Assembly (NCBI GenBank): GCA_016842085.1
Contig: JAEVEX010000073.1
Coordinates: 51,976-115,975 of the forward strand
Length of the DNA stretch: 64,000 nucleotides
Direction: 5' to 3'
Origin: Candidatus Thermoflexus tengchongensis
Lineage (GTDB): Bacteria > Chloroflexota > Anaerolineae > Thermoflexales > Thermoflexaceae
A program made the translations under genes and the position numbers. Below the pieces are notes generated by a model that worked only from the letters and a program-made list of their open reading frames with translations, was not told where the DNA came from and ran no database searches. Position 1 is the first letter of the stretch. The number at the start of each line of letters is the position of its first letter. Positions 17,541 to 27,041 of this stretch are shown in pieces.

Positions 17541-19100
17541 TTAACGAATGGAAGCAACCATCGCTCCCTGCAACAACGCCGCAATGGGCTCCACGCCGAC
17601 CTGAATCAAATCCGTCATCACCCGGGGGAACACGCCGATCAGAACAAACCACACCGCCAGGGTGACGATGGCAACCTTATCCAGGGCGGTGACATCTCCC
17701 ACGTGAGGATAGCGCTCTCGATTCAGCTCCCCGAAGAACGTCGCCTGAAGCGCCCGCAGGATGTAGGCGGCGGAGAGGGCGATGCTGGGCGCCGCCAGGA
17801 TGGCCACCCAGGGATACCACCAGGCCGTATCCCGGGCCGCCCAGATCCCGGCGAAGACCTGGAACTCGGCCACGAACCCGGAGAAGCCGGGCATCCCCAT
17901 CGCCACCAGCCCCCCCAGGATGAAACCCAGGGTGGCCATCGGCATCGCCCGGGCGAAACCACCCAGGTGGGCCAGGTAACGGGTGTGCGCCCGATCGTAA
18001 ACCATCCCCACCGTTGCGAACAGAATCGCTGCCATCACCCCGTGGGAGAACATCTGGAGGACCGCCCCCGTCAGCCCGGTCACGTTCATCGCCGCAAACC
18101 CGATGGTCACGAAGGCCATATGGCCGATACTGGAGAAGGCGATCACGTATTTGAGGTCCTCCTGCACCAGGGAGATCGCGGCGGAATAGAGGGCGGCCAC
18201 CACGGCCAGAAAGACCACCACCGGGAGCCAGTAGACCGCTCCCCCGGGCATCAGCTCGATCCCTACCCGCAGCGCGCTGTAGGCACCGACCTTCATCACC
18301 ACCCCGGCCAGGAACATGGAACCCGCCGTCGGCGCCGCCGAGTGGCCATCCGGCACCCAGTTGTGGAACGGCCACAGACCCGCCGTCACCGCGAAGCCCA
18401 GGAAAACCGGCAGGAACCAGAGGTGATCAAAGCGCACGGCCTGACCGAATACCTCCACGGTCCGGGCAAACGCGCCCCGGGCAGCCAGCTCCCGAAGCAC
18501 ATCCATATCGAAGGTGCGAATCGGGGAGATAAAGTAGAGAGCCAAAGCGCCCACCAGGGCGATGATGGAGCCCACCAGGGTGTAGAGCACCAGCTTCATC
18601 GCTGCGTATTCTTTGCGGGTGGAGCCCCAGATGGCGATCAGGAAATATTTGGGGAAGATGGCGATCTCATAAAAGAAGAACAGCAGCACCAGATTCCGCG
18701 CCACGAAGACCCCCATGATGCCACTGGCCAGAAGCAGCATGAAGGCGAACAGCTCATGGGGGCGATCCTCAATGTTCCATGACACCAGCACGCCCGTAAA
18801 GAGCACGAGGGCCGAGAGCAACACCAGGGGAAGGCTCACGCCATCCACGCCGACATAATAATGGATGCCCAGCTGGGGGAGCCACGACATCCGCTCCACG
18901 AACTGATATCCGCCGGCCGTGCGGTCGTAGGCCAGGAACGCCCAGAGGGCCAGCAGCAGCGTGAAGCCGGAGACGGTCGCCGCGAAGACCCGCGCCGCTT
19001 CTTTCTGATGGCGCGGGATCAGCAGGAGGATCAACGCCCCCACGAGGGGCGTAAAGACAATGAAACTGAGAAGCGGAAGCGTCACCGCCGGGATCGTCAT
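17541..19100 (-). CDS. nuoM: NADH-quinone oxidoreductase subunit M, second copy
   Basis: 519 aa, about fourteen helices. Family signatures are present (FFYEIAIFPKYFLIAIWGS near residue 128; LWPFHNWVPDGHSAAPTAGS near residue 228). Against the other copy it has HSAAPTAGS in place of HTEAPTAGS and Lys after the Pro of the Glu-containing helix, so the two are diverged paralogues and not a recent duplicate. It lies between the first nuoM and nuoN. Two NuoM-like subunits in one operon suggest a longer membrane arm with an extra pump unit. Confidence 0.92.
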   Translation of the reverse strand: MTIPAVTLPLLSFIVFTPLVGALILLLIPRHQKEAARVFAATVSGFTLLLALWAFLAYDRTAGGYQFVERMSWLPQLGIHYYVGVDGVSLPLVLLSALVLFTGVLVSWNIEDRPHELFAFMLLLASGIMGVFVARNLVLLFFFYEIAIFPKYFLIAIWGSTRKEYAAMKLVLYTLVGSIIALVGALALYFISPIRTFDMDVLRELAARGAFARTVEVFGQAVRFDHLWFLPVFLGFAVTAGLWPFHNWVPDGHSAAPTAGSMFLAGVVMKVGAYSALRVGIELMPGGAVYWLPVVVFLAVVAALYSAAISLVQEDLKYVIAFSSIGHMAFVTIGFAAMNVTGLTGAVLQMFSHGVMAAILFATVGMVYDRAHTRYLAHLGGFARAMPMATLGFILGGLVAMGMPGFSGFVAEFQVFAGIWAARDTAWWYPWVAILAAPSIALSAAYILRALQATFFGELNRERYPHVGDVTALDKVAIVTLAVWFVLIGVFPRVMTDLIQVGVEPIAALLQGAMVASIR

Positions 19101-19188
19101 TCCTCACGCTCCAGAGAAGAGTAGATCGTTCCAGTCAGAGAAGGGCCGTTGAACTCACAGCACCGGATTGTAAGAGTTCGGATCCCAT

Positions 19189-20733
19189 CTACCCAAACAA
19201 CCCCCGTAGCGCTGCGTCGAGGGTGGGCACGATCCAGGCTGGCCACAGGCCGGTGAGCAGCATGAAAACCATCAAAGGGGCCACAGCCAGGATCTCCCGC
19301 GAACTCATCTCGGGCAGGCGAGCCCACCGTGGGTTCAACGACCCATGGAGCACTTTCTGGATGGCCTTCATAATAAAGGCTCCGGTGATCAGCAGCCCCA
19401 GCATGGCCAGCGCCGTCAGGGCAGTGAACACCGGCCAGGCCCCCTGCACCACCATATACTCCGCCACGAACCCGGCCAGCCCCGGCAGACCCACCGAAGC
19501 CATCGCACAGTAAATCAGGATCCCTCCATATACCGGCATCCGCGTCCAGAGCCCGCCGTAGGCCTCCAGGTCGCGGGTATGCGTCCGATCGTAAACCACC
19601 CCCACCAGCGCGAACATCGCCGCCGAGGAGAGCCCATGGGCAAACAGCTGCAAGGCCGCCCCGTTCACCGCGATCCGGGCGTGATCCCGGATGGCCGGAT
19701 TCCCCAGCGCATAGCCGGCTACGGCGATCCCCAGCACGACGAATCCCATATGGTTCACCGAGGAGTAAGCCACGAGCCGTTTAAAGTCCCGCTGCCCCAG
19801 TGCGGCATAGGCGCCGAAGATGATGGCGGCCGTCGCAAGAAGGGCCAGGGCGATAGCGAAGCGCGCCGATTCCGCCGGGAAGAGCGGGAAAACAATTCGC
19901 AGGAAACCATAGGCCCCCAGCTTTAACAGGATCCCTGCCAGAATCATGGAGCCCGCCGTCGGGGCCTCGGTATGCGCATCGGGCAACCAGGTGTGGAAAG
20001 GCCACACCGGGACCTTAATGGCGAAAGCGATGACGAAAGCCCAGAAGACAATCGCCTTCACCACCTCCATCGGAACCCCCGCCAGGGTCCCCTGGAGAGC
20101 TGGCCAGCGCCGGCTGACCTCGAGCAAATCGAAAGTGCCCCCCTGGACGCCTCCCAGGGCAGCCCAGATCAACTGGATGCCCAGCAAGAGGCCGAGGGAT
20201 CCGGCCATGGTGTAGAGGATAAACTTCAGCGCGGCGTAATGCCGCCGCTCCGGCGCCCCCCAGTTGTTGATCAGGAAATACATCGGCACCAGCCCCAGCT
20301 CCCAGAACAGGAAGAACAACAGGAGGTCCAGGCTGACGAAGACCCCCAGGATCCCGGTCTCCAGAGCCAGGAAGAGGGCGAAGTATGTTCGCGGATCCTC
20401 CGTGATGTTGAATGAGATCAGGACCCCCAGGGGGGTGAGCAGGGCCGTCAGAAAGATCAGCATGATACTCAGCCCATCCACCCCCAGATAATAGCTGGCA
20501 TTCACCTGGGGGAACCATACCACACGCTCCACGAACTGAAAGCCGGGCCGGCTCAGGTCGAAGTTCAGCCAGAGCCAGACGGAGAGAATGAGGGGGATCA
20601 GGCTGAAGGAGAAGGCCAGCCCCCGATGCAGGCGAACACTATCCCGCGGGGTCAGGGCGATGACCCCCGCGCCCAGCAGAGGAATGAACGTGATCAGGGT
20701 CAGAATCGGGATCGGATACCCGAAAAGCGTCAT
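19189..20733 (-). CDS. nuoM: NADH-quinone oxidoreductase subunit M, first copy
   Basis: 514 aa. Typical NuoM: the conserved Glu in FLFWELGLVPMYFLINNWG near residue 145 and the discontinuous helix segment VWPFHTWLPDAHTEAPTAGS near residue 236. It pumps protons in the membrane arm of complex I. It stands 115 nt after nuoL and 88 nt before the second nuoM, on the same strand. Confidence 0.94.
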   Translation of the reverse strand: MTLFGYPIPILTLITFIPLLGAGVIALTPRDSVRLHRGLAFSFSLIPLILSVWLWLNFDLSRPGFQFVERVVWFPQVNASYYLGVDGLSIMLIFLTALLTPLGVLISFNITEDPRTYFALFLALETGILGVFVSLDLLLFFLFWELGLVPMYFLINNWGAPERRHYAALKFILYTMAGSLGLLLGIQLIWAALGGVQGGTFDLLEVSRRWPALQGTLAGVPMEVVKAIVFWAFVIAFAIKVPVWPFHTWLPDAHTEAPTAGSMILAGILLKLGAYGFLRIVFPLFPAESARFAIALALLATAAIIFGAYAALGQRDFKRLVAYSSVNHMGFVVLGIAVAGYALGNPAIRDHARIAVNGAALQLFAHGLSSAAMFALVGVVYDRTHTRDLEAYGGLWTRMPVYGGILIYCAMASVGLPGLAGFVAEYMVVQGAWPVFTALTALAMLGLLITGAFIMKAIQKVLHGSLNPRWARLPEMSSREILAVAPLMVFMLLTGLWPAWIVPTLDAALRGLFG

Positions 20734-20849
20734 TGCTCGCTTCCCTCATTATGCGGACTCAGGATAGAGGTATCACCGGGTTGCCAATCGAGTGACCGGG
20801 TCGATGAGAAGAGCAGCTTCCCCGTCCGTTCGCTCCGGCATCCTCCCCA

Positions 20850-22994
20850 TCAGAACCCCCGCAACATGGGGGCCACCGTGTAGAGAACGATGAAGCCCAG
20901 GACGCCCAGAACCACCACCAGCAGATAGTTCTGGACCAGACCGGTCTGCAGGGTTCGCAGTTCGCGGCCAGCGGCCTTCACGGCCTCTCCGATCCCATCG
21001 CCGATGCCATTGACCACCACCCGATCGAAGAGGCGCAGGGCGCTCCCCATCGACCAGACCGCATCGGCGATCCCGTGAAGGAGGCCGTCGATGACCACGC
21101 GATCCATGAAGAAGGCCACCGCGCGCTCCGCCAGCCACAGCGTGGGGCGGACGAACAGAACATGATAGAGGTCATCGATATACCAGCGGTTCTTCAGGAA
21201 GGTATAAAGCGGACCCAGACGGGCCAGGGGATCCGGTTCGCCGGCGGCCAGGGGGCGACGGGCGTAAACCACCCAGCCCAGGAGGAGCCCGGTCAGCGCG
21301 ATGAGGGAGGAAATCCCCACCGGCACCGGGTTAAACGGTAACGACTCTGGATGCTCCAGCAGGGTTCCTCCGACGAACTCATGGAACCAGTTGCCGCCGG
21401 TAAGCGCGGCCAGGCCCGGGAATCCCTCAGGCACCCCCACGAAACCGCCGAAGAGGGCGAAAAACGCCAGAAAGACCAGGGGGAAGATCATCGAGCCGGG
21501 GCTCTCGTCCGCATGGGCAGCCGCAGGCGTGCGGGGCTCGCCGAGGAACGTCAGGGCGATCTGACGCATCGTGTAAAAGCCCGTCAGGATCGCCGCCGCC
21601 GCCAGCAACAGGAAAACCAGCAACGGCAACAGCTCGCCTTTCTCGAAAGCGCCGTGGAACGCCTCCCCCAGGATCTCATCCTTGCTCCAGAAGCCCGCCG
21701 TGATCAGCGGGAAGCCCGCCAGGGCCAGCCCGCCCGCCACGAAAGTCCAGAAGGTCACAGGCATGCGCCGGGCCAGCCCGCCCATGTTGAACATATCGTT
21801 CGGGTCGAAGGGCTCCTCCTGGCCATGCCCGTGGCCTGCGTGATGATGCCCATGCTCCACGGCGTGGATCACCGAGCCGGAGCCCAGGAAGAGCAGCGCC
21901 TTGAAGAAGGCGTGGGTGATCAGGTGGAAGGCTGCAGCCACGTAGGCCCCGATCCCCACCGCCGCCAGCATGTAGCCCAGCTGGGAGATGGTGGAATACG
22001 CCAGCACCCGCTTGATGTCATTCTGAGCTACCCCCATGGTGGCCGCCATAAAGGCCGTGAAGGCACCGATAAGCGCCACCACCCAGAAGGCGGTCTCCCC
22101 ACCCAGGCCATGCTGGCCCGCTTGAAGCAGGGGGAACATCCGGATGGTGGTGTAGACGCCCGCCGAAACCATCGTGGCGGCATGGATCATCGCACTGACC
22201 GGGGTGGGGCCCTCCATCGCATCCGGCAACCAGACATGGAGCGGGAACTGAGCGCTCTTCCCCACGGTCCCGGCGAAAAGCAACAGCGACGCCAGCGCCG
22301 CAACGGACAGACCGGCCACGTAGGAAGGCGTCTCGGCCAGGGTCTTCAACGTCTCAGGATTACGCAGGATGTCATGGAAATTCAGCGTCCCGGTCTGGGC
22401 GTAAAGATAAGCGATGCCCAGAAGCATGAGCACATCGCCCACCCGCGTGGTCATGAACGCCTTCACAGCAGCGCGGTAGGCCGAGGGCTTTCGATACCAG
22501 AAGCCGATGAGGGCGTAAGAGCAGAAGCCCATCACCTCCCAGCCGATGAACAGCATCAGGAGGTTGTCGGCCACCACCAGGAGCAGCATCGCCGCCTCGA
22601 AGAGGGAGAGGAGGGCGAAGAAGCGGCTGTAGTGGGGATCCCCCGCCATATATCCCACACTGTAGATGAAAATCATCAACGAGACGAGGGGGACCATGAA
22701 CAGCATCACGGCACCCAGCGGGTCCACCAGCACCCCGAACTCCAGCGGGCGGGGCCCAACCGGGAGCCATGGGATCCGGATCGCAATTGGATGCTCTCCC
22801 AGATGCTCCGTGCGGATAGCGGTCCAGAACACGATCTGGGAGAGCACAAAAGAGATCGCCACCGAGAGGATGGCAAGGGTATGGCTGAGGCGTTTCCAGC
22901 GGTTTGTAAACAGCGCGATCAGGCCGAAGGCGATAAAAGGCGGCCATGGGATCAGAGCCACCAGCAACGGCAGGAGCGTTCCCTGAGTCTCCAT
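20850..22994 (-). CDS. nuoL: NADH-quinone oxidoreductase subunit L
   Basis: 714 aa, the distal pump subunit with the long C-terminal lateral helix. Signatures: FIGWEVMGFCSYALIGFW near residue 155 and FPLHVWLPDAMEGPTPVSA near residue 247. A His-rich loop (EHGHHHAGHGHGQEEPFDP) follows near residue 385. The length is above the E. coli form (613 aa), as in complexes with an extended membrane arm. ATG 22994 has GGAG close upstream; nuoK ends 19 nt before it. Confidence 0.95.
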   Translation of the reverse strand: METQGTLLPLLVALIPWPPFIAFGLIALFTNRWKRLSHTLAILSVAISFVLSQIVFWTAIRTEHLGEHPIAIRIPWLPVGPRPLEFGVLVDPLGAVMLFMVPLVSLMIFIYSVGYMAGDPHYSRFFALLSLFEAAMLLLVVADNLLMLFIGWEVMGFCSYALIGFWYRKPSAYRAAVKAFMTTRVGDVLMLLGIAYLYAQTGTLNFHDILRNPETLKTLAETPSYVAGLSVAALASLLLFAGTVGKSAQFPLHVWLPDAMEGPTPVSAMIHAATMVSAGVYTTIRMFPLLQAGQHGLGGETAFWVVALIGAFTAFMAATMGVAQNDIKRVLAYSTISQLGYMLAAVGIGAYVAAAFHLITHAFFKALLFLGSGSVIHAVEHGHHHAGHGHGQEEPFDPNDMFNMGGLARRMPVTFWTFVAGGLALAGFPLITAGFWSKDEILGEAFHGAFEKGELLPLLVFLLLAAAAILTGFYTMRQIALTFLGEPRTPAAAHADESPGSMIFPLVFLAFFALFGGFVGVPEGFPGLAALTGGNWFHEFVGGTLLEHPESLPFNPVPVGISSLIALTGLLLGWVVYARRPLAAGEPDPLARLGPLYTFLKNRWYIDDLYHVLFVRPTLWLAERAVAFFMDRVVIDGLLHGIADAVWSMGSALRLFDRVVVNGIGDGIGEAVKAAGRELRTLQTGLVQNYLLVVVLGVLGFIVLYTVAPMLRGF

Positions 22995-23013
22995 CCGTCT
23001 CCACCTCGAAGGA

Positions 23014-23322
23014 TTAGCCTTTCAGGAGGTCGATGTTCTCTACATCGACAGTTTCGCGATTGCGATAAATGCTGATGATGAGCGCCAGGCCTGCGGCCGC
23101 CTCCGCCGCTGCAACGACCAGCACGAAAAGAGCGAAAACCTGGCCCGTGGTCGTGGCGGGATGGAGATATCGCCAGAACGCCACCAGGCTCAGATTCACC
23201 GCATTCAACATGAGCTCGATCGCCATCAGGATGGCGATCGCATTGCGTCGGGCCAGAACCCCATAGACACCAATGCAAAACAGCGCAGCCGCTACCAGCA
23301 GATACCAGGAAAGCGGGACCAT
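23014..23322 (-). CDS. nuoK: NADH-quinone oxidoreductase subunit K
   Basis: 102 aa, three membrane helices, the standard length. The two membrane Glu residues of the proton path are visible ([15 protein letters not shown] near residue 36 and [13 protein letters not shown] near residue 72). ATG 23322 follows GGAGGCTCTGG. Between nuoJ and nuoL. Confidence 0.95.
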   Translation of the reverse strand: MVPLSWYLLVAAALFCIGVYGVLARRNAIAILMAIELMLNAVNLSLVAFWRYLHPATTTGQVFALFVLVVAAAEAAAGLALIISIYRNRETVDVENIDLLKG

Positions 23323-23371
23323 CCAGAGCCTCCAGATGAATGCGGGATCTCAGGGTTGATCAGGCCAGACC

Positions 23372-23872
23372 TCAACGCTTCTCCCGGGCGATGAAGATCG
23401 CCCCGATCAACGCGGCCAGGATCATCACCGAAGCCAGCTCAAAGGGCAGCGCGAATTGATTCGGGTCCACCAGGGATCGCCCCAGGGCTTCGATGGCATC
23501 GGCGGGAACTCCCCGGGTCGTCTGAGGCCAGGGGAACCCGGCGATGACCGGAGCCAGGAGGACAAAAAAGAGCCCGGCGATCACCGCAGCCGCCAGGCTC
23601 TGATTGTTCAGCGGGGGACCCGGGTTGCGGGCCATCCCCCGGGTGAGCATCACCGCGAAAATGATGAGGATGGAAATCGCCCCAATATAGATGAGAACCT
23701 GCACACCGGCCAGGAATTCCGCCTCCAGCAGGACAAACAAGCCCGCAACCCCAAGCAGGGAGAGGATCAGATAGAGAACCGCATGGAAGAGATGCCGGCT
23801 GAGAACGGTGAGCAACCCCGCCCCCAGGGTCAGGATGGCGAACAGCGCGAAAACGGCCTGAATCAGGGTCAT
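23372..23872 (-). CDS. nuoJ: NADH-quinone oxidoreductase subunit J
   Basis: 166 aa with five helices. The conserved VQVLIYIGAISILIIFAVML near residue 58 contains the pi-bulge helix of NuoJ. ATG 23872 is chosen because the family N-terminus (LIQAVFALFA) begins there and GGAG lies 10 nt upstream. The frame stays open for another 38 codons upstream from an in-frame ATG, without family resemblance. The 175 nt between nuoH and nuoJ, where nuoI normally sits, hold no nuoI remnant. Confidence 0.93.
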   Translation of the reverse strand: MTLIQAVFALFAILTLGAGLLTVLSRHLFHAVLYLILSLLGVAGLFVLLEAEFLAGVQVLIYIGAISILIIFAVMLTRGMARNPGPPLNNQSLAAAVIAGLFFVLLAPVIAGFPWPQTTRGVPADAIEALGRSLVDPNQFALPFELASVMILAALIGAIFIAREKR

Positions 23873-24047
23873 CGTCTGCGCGCTCCTTCGCAATATGGAG
23901 TTTCCCCACACGGGATCCTGCACATACCGATCCAGGACTTCCACCGTCAGGCTCGAATCGGGAAGGGGAGAGCGCTCCTCCTTCTTCATTTTCCAGGCGT
24001 TGCGTGGGGCACCTTTAGCGCCCCACGCAATCCCAGCAGTTGTCGTA

Positions 24048-25262
24048 TTAATGGGCCGCTGCTGCTTCCAGCGCCTCCCCTTCCTCTTCAGAAGCCAGAG
24101 CCATCGCGGCCATCCGCGCCCGATGCCCCAGATAGCCGGGAAGGGCCAGAGCGCCAATCAGCATCGCCATGTTAAAGGCGAACATCCCCATCGCCCAGAG
24201 CCCGCTGGTGGCCCCAGCCGCCCGCAGGCCTTTGTCCACCAGGGCCACTCCGATCAGATTGAGGATCATCAGCGGGGTCAGGAACTTCCAGTTCAGATTC
24301 AGCATCTGATCGATCCGAATGCGAGGAAGCGTCGCCCGCAGCCAGAAGAACAGGAAGATCCCCAGGCTCATCTTGATCAGCGTCCACAGATACGGCGGCA
24401 ACCATGGCCCGCGCCACCCGCCCAGGAAAAGAACGGCAAAAAGCGCGGAGACCACCAGCGCATGGACGAACTCCCCCAGGAAGACCAGAGCGAACTTCAT
24501 GCCGCTGTATTCGATATGGAAGCCCGCCACGATCTCGGACTCCGCTTCCAGGAGATCAAAGGGGGTTCGCCCCACCTCCGCCACCCCGGACATCAGGAAA
24601 ACCAGCGCGGCCAGGGGGAGCACAAAGAGATAGGGGACATCCTGGGCGAGCACAATGCCCACGGTGGACATGGTGCCGGCGACCATCACCACGATGACAA
24701 CGCTGAGGACGGAGGGGATCTCATAACTGATCAGCTGAGCCACCGCCCGGAAGGCCCCCAGCAGCGCGTATTTATTGTTGCTGCCCCATCCGGCCATCAA
24801 CACCCCCACCAGGGCCCCTGCCCCCACCGCCAGGGCGTAAAGGACACCGATGTTGAGATCCGCACCGATAGCCCCCGGTCCAAAGGGGATCACCACCAGG
24901 GGTGCCAGGGCACACGTGGCGATGATCAGCGGCGCCAGGTTATAGACCCAGCGGTCCGCCCCGGCCGGCATGGTGTCTTCCTTGGTGAGCAGCTTGATCC
25001 CATCGGCCACCGGCTGCAGAACCCCGTAGGGGCCCGCCACGTTGGGGCCCAGACGGTCCTGGAAACGGGCGACGATCTTGCGTTCCACATAGGTTAAAAT
25101 GGCGAACCCGATCAGGCCGAAGTTAGCCAGAAGGAAGGCCTTGATCAGCCCGATCGTCAGGCCGATCGCCCACTCCGGAAACCCCCAGCTTTGAAGCAGG
25201 CCGCGCAACCACATCCCCAAGTAGGGAAACAGGTTATAAATGAAGTCGTAAATCTGTGCCAT
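24048..25262 (-). CDS. nuoH: NADH-quinone oxidoreductase subunit H
   Basis: 404 aa, longer than the usual 325-340. It forms the quinone-binding heel of complex I. Signatures: YVERKIVARFQDRLGPN near residue 60, GPYGVLQPVADGIKL near residue 80, and the Glu-rich loop EVGRTPFDLLEAESEIVAGF near residue 225. An extra C-terminal helix and Ala/Glu tail follow the canonical end (from about residue 330). ATG 25262 has GAGGTCGGAG just upstream. Confidence 0.95.
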   Translation of the reverse strand: MAQIYDFIYNLFPYLGMWLRGLLQSWGFPEWAIGLTIGLIKAFLLANFGLIGFAILTYVERKIVARFQDRLGPNVAGPYGVLQPVADGIKLLTKEDTMPAGADRWVYNLAPLIIATCALAPLVVIPFGPGAIGADLNIGVLYALAVGAGALVGVLMAGWGSNNKYALLGAFRAVAQLISYEIPSVLSVVIVVMVAGTMSTVGIVLAQDVPYLFVLPLAALVFLMSGVAEVGRTPFDLLEAESEIVAGFHIEYSGMKFALVFLGEFVHALVVSALFAVLFLGGWRGPWLPPYLWTLIKMSLGIFLFFWLRATLPRIRIDQMLNLNWKFLTPLMILNLIGVALVDKGLRAAGATSGLWAMGMFAFNMAMLIGALALPGYLGHRARMAAMALASEEEGEALEAAAAH

Positions 25263-25339
25263 CTCCGACCTCGCTGCACCAGGCTCAACAGCTCACCAGG
25301 ATCCTGTCGAAGCGGTCCTCCGGGCCATTGTCTCTCCCC

Positions 25340-25696
25340 TCAGACCCATTCCAGGGCGCCCTTCCGCCACGCGTAGAGCAACCCGCCGAGGAGCAGGAGG
25401 AGGAAGAGGGCCATCTCGATCACCGCATACAGGCCTAACTGATTATAGGCGACCGCCCAGGGGAAGAGGAAAACCGCCTCCACATCGAACAGCACGAAGA
25501 TGAGAGCGAAGATATAGTATTGAGCGCGGAATTGAACCCAGGCATCTCCGACCGTTTGAACGCCGCACTCATAGGTCTCCAGCTTAAGGGGATTGGGCTT
25601 CTTCGGACGCAGCAACCACCAGAGGAGCAATGTCACCCCCAGCAGGGCGAAGGACATCAGAAGATACAGGCCGACCACGGCATATCCCTGAAGCAC
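25340..25696 (-). CDS. nuoA: NADH-quinone oxidoreductase subunit A
   Basis: 118 aa, three helices. The conserved loop YECGVQTVGDAWVQFRAQYY near residue 42 contains the quinone-site Cys, and LIFVLFDVEAVFLFPWAV near residue 65 the membrane acidic residues. GTG 25696 is preferred to ATG 25717 because AAGGGAGG stands 6 nt before it, while the ATG would lie only about 13 nt after the expected transcription start. First gene of the nuo transcript. Confidence 0.9.
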   Translation of the reverse strand: MLQGYAVVGLYLLMSFALLGVTLLLWWLLRPKKPNPLKLETYECGVQTVGDAWVQFRAQYYIFALIFVLFDVEAVFLFPWAVAYNQLGLYAVIEMALFLLLLLGGLLYAWRKGALEWV

Positions 25697-25736
25697 GGCC
25701 CGCCTCCCTTGTTGCATGTGTCACAAACACGTGGCG

Positions 25737-25765
25737 ATTATAGCATGCGTTGAACTGAAGATCAA
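25737..25765 (-). promoter_or_regulatory. Promoter of the nuo operon
   Basis: On the minus strand TTGATC (25760-25765), a 17-nt spacer ending in TGC, and TATAAT (25737-25742): a near-consensus -35 plus a perfect extended -10. It is the best promoter on the minus strand of the window and drives nuoA onward. Confidence 0.8.
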
Positions 25766-25782
25766 GGCGGCCTGATAGCGGG

Positions 25783-25916
25783 CAGGGCTTTTCAATGTTC
25801 TAAAAGATAGGGGGTGCAGGGGGCTTTTGCCCCCTGCCGGGGGGCTGCGGGGAGGTGTCCCCCCACCTTCTTCCTCCACCGCCTGTCTGGATGAGTAAGA
25901 CCTTCGAAAAGCCCTG
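25783..25916. repeat. Palindromic intergenic element with 11-bp terminal inverted repeats
   Basis: The left end CAGGGCTTTTC (25783-25793) is the exact reverse complement of the right end GAAAAGCCCTG (25906-25916). Inside are two strong hairpins: GCAGGGGGC-TTTT-GCCCCCTGC (25816-25837) and six G paired with six C around 14 nt (25839-25864). It codes for nothing. A related end (GGGCAGGGCTTTTC on the minus strand) occurs near 63087-63104. The plan suggests a REP/BIME-like or MITE-like repeat; a terminator role for either flank is possible. Confidence 0.6.
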
Positions 25917-25925
25917 GGGTTAACG

Positions 25926-27041
25926 ATGAGGATCTGGATTCTGGATCCCCAGCTGACGGCCGAACGCCGGTTGTGGATCGAGGGCTGGGCCCGCCACAGC
26001 CGCCATCAGATCCTCGCGTTCACCCTTCCCCCATTGCCCCGGATGCCCTCCGGGCTTTCCTCAGCTCTCGCCCGGGAGCGAGCGAGGCGGCTGGCCCGAC
26101 GGATCCGGCGCTACCTGACCGGCTCCGCCATCCGGGATCCTTCCCGTCAGCCCCTCGGGCTGCCCGACCTGATGCTTCTAACCGATGGCCTGGATGGGGA
26201 GGCCTTTGTTGAAGAGGTCAGCGATCTGCTGGCTGGGATTCCTCTCTGGATCTACTGGCACACCAGCGCGATGGCCGGCCCGAAGGTTTCCACACCGGAG
26301 GAAATCGATGTCGAGCTGCGAACGGCCCGGGCGGTCGAGCGCTGCATATTCCACGGAAAGAGCCAGCGCCAGGGCTTCCTCAGCGCCCTCTCCCGGCATG
26401 AGCCTGCCCTCGCCTGCAGGATCGAAAAAGGGGCGGTCGTTTTACCTCCGGGTTTCGATCCCCTTCCCCTGCCTTCCGAAGCCCAGCCTTTCCGTGAACC
26501 GCTGGTGTTCTGGATCCTGCGAGGCGAGCCAGAAGAAATCCCCATGCTGATCGCTGCCCTCGATCACCCAGCTCTTCATTCCCTGAACTTCCAGGTGTTG
26601 CTCCTGAGCGAGCGCCCCGACATCGAAACACCCCGCATGCAGCGGCTTCCCCACCGCCTCCGCGCTCGAATCCTGGGGATCCTGAGCCCGGAAGGCTATG
26701 AGGTGCAACGCTGGGCACATACCGCCCGGGCAGTCGTGGATGGCAGCATCCGGATCCATTCCCCTATTCATCTGATACGCCTGGCATTTGAGGGCCCCTG
26801 GCCGCTGGTCCCGGCGAGCTCCGGGCTTCTGGACGCACTCCCGGAGGCGCTCTGGCCTCCATGCACCTATCATAGCCCGGAAGAGCTCGCCGAACGACTG
26901 GGGATCCTCCTAACGGATCCCCCGCCGGATTCCCGGGAGATCCGCCAGGCCCTTGCCCCATGGATGTGGCCTGTGCTGGCCTCTCGCTACGATGATCTCT
27001 GCGAGACCATTCTGAGCAATTCTTCGGGATCTACGGGTTAA
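25926..27041 (+). CDS. Putative glycosyltransferase, distantly like DUF3524/queuosine-tRNA mannosyltransferase
   Basis: 371 aa. The start MRIWILDPQ followed by WIEGWARHSRHQILAFTLPP recalls the N-terminal DUF3524 domain of GT4-type tRNA-queuosine mannosyltransferases, and PDLMLLTDGLDGEAFVEE then IPLWIYWHTS matches the place where that family has its HENQ motif, here changed to HTSA. A second Rossmann-like half follows from residue about 190 (REPLVFWILRGEP). The match is by eye and weak. The gene stands alone on the plus strand, 10 nt after the palindromic element, with no clear ribosome binding site. Confidence 0.5.
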   Translation: MRIWILDPQLTAERRLWIEGWARHSRHQILAFTLPPLPRMPSGLSSALARERARRLARRIRRYLTGSAIRDPSRQPLGLPDLMLLTDGLDGEAFVEEVSDLLAGIPLWIYWHTSAMAGPKVSTPEEIDVELRTARAVERCIFHGKSQRQGFLSALSRHEPALACRIEKGAVVLPPGFDPLPLPSEAQPFREPLVFWILRGEPEEIPMLIAALDHPALHSLNFQVLLLSERPDIETPRMQRLPHRLRARILGILSPEGYEVQRWAHTARAVVDGSIRIHSPIHLIRLAFEGPWPLVPASSGLLDALPEALWPPCTYHSPEELAERLGILLTDPPPDSREIRQALAPWMWPVLASRYDDLCETILSNSSGSTG

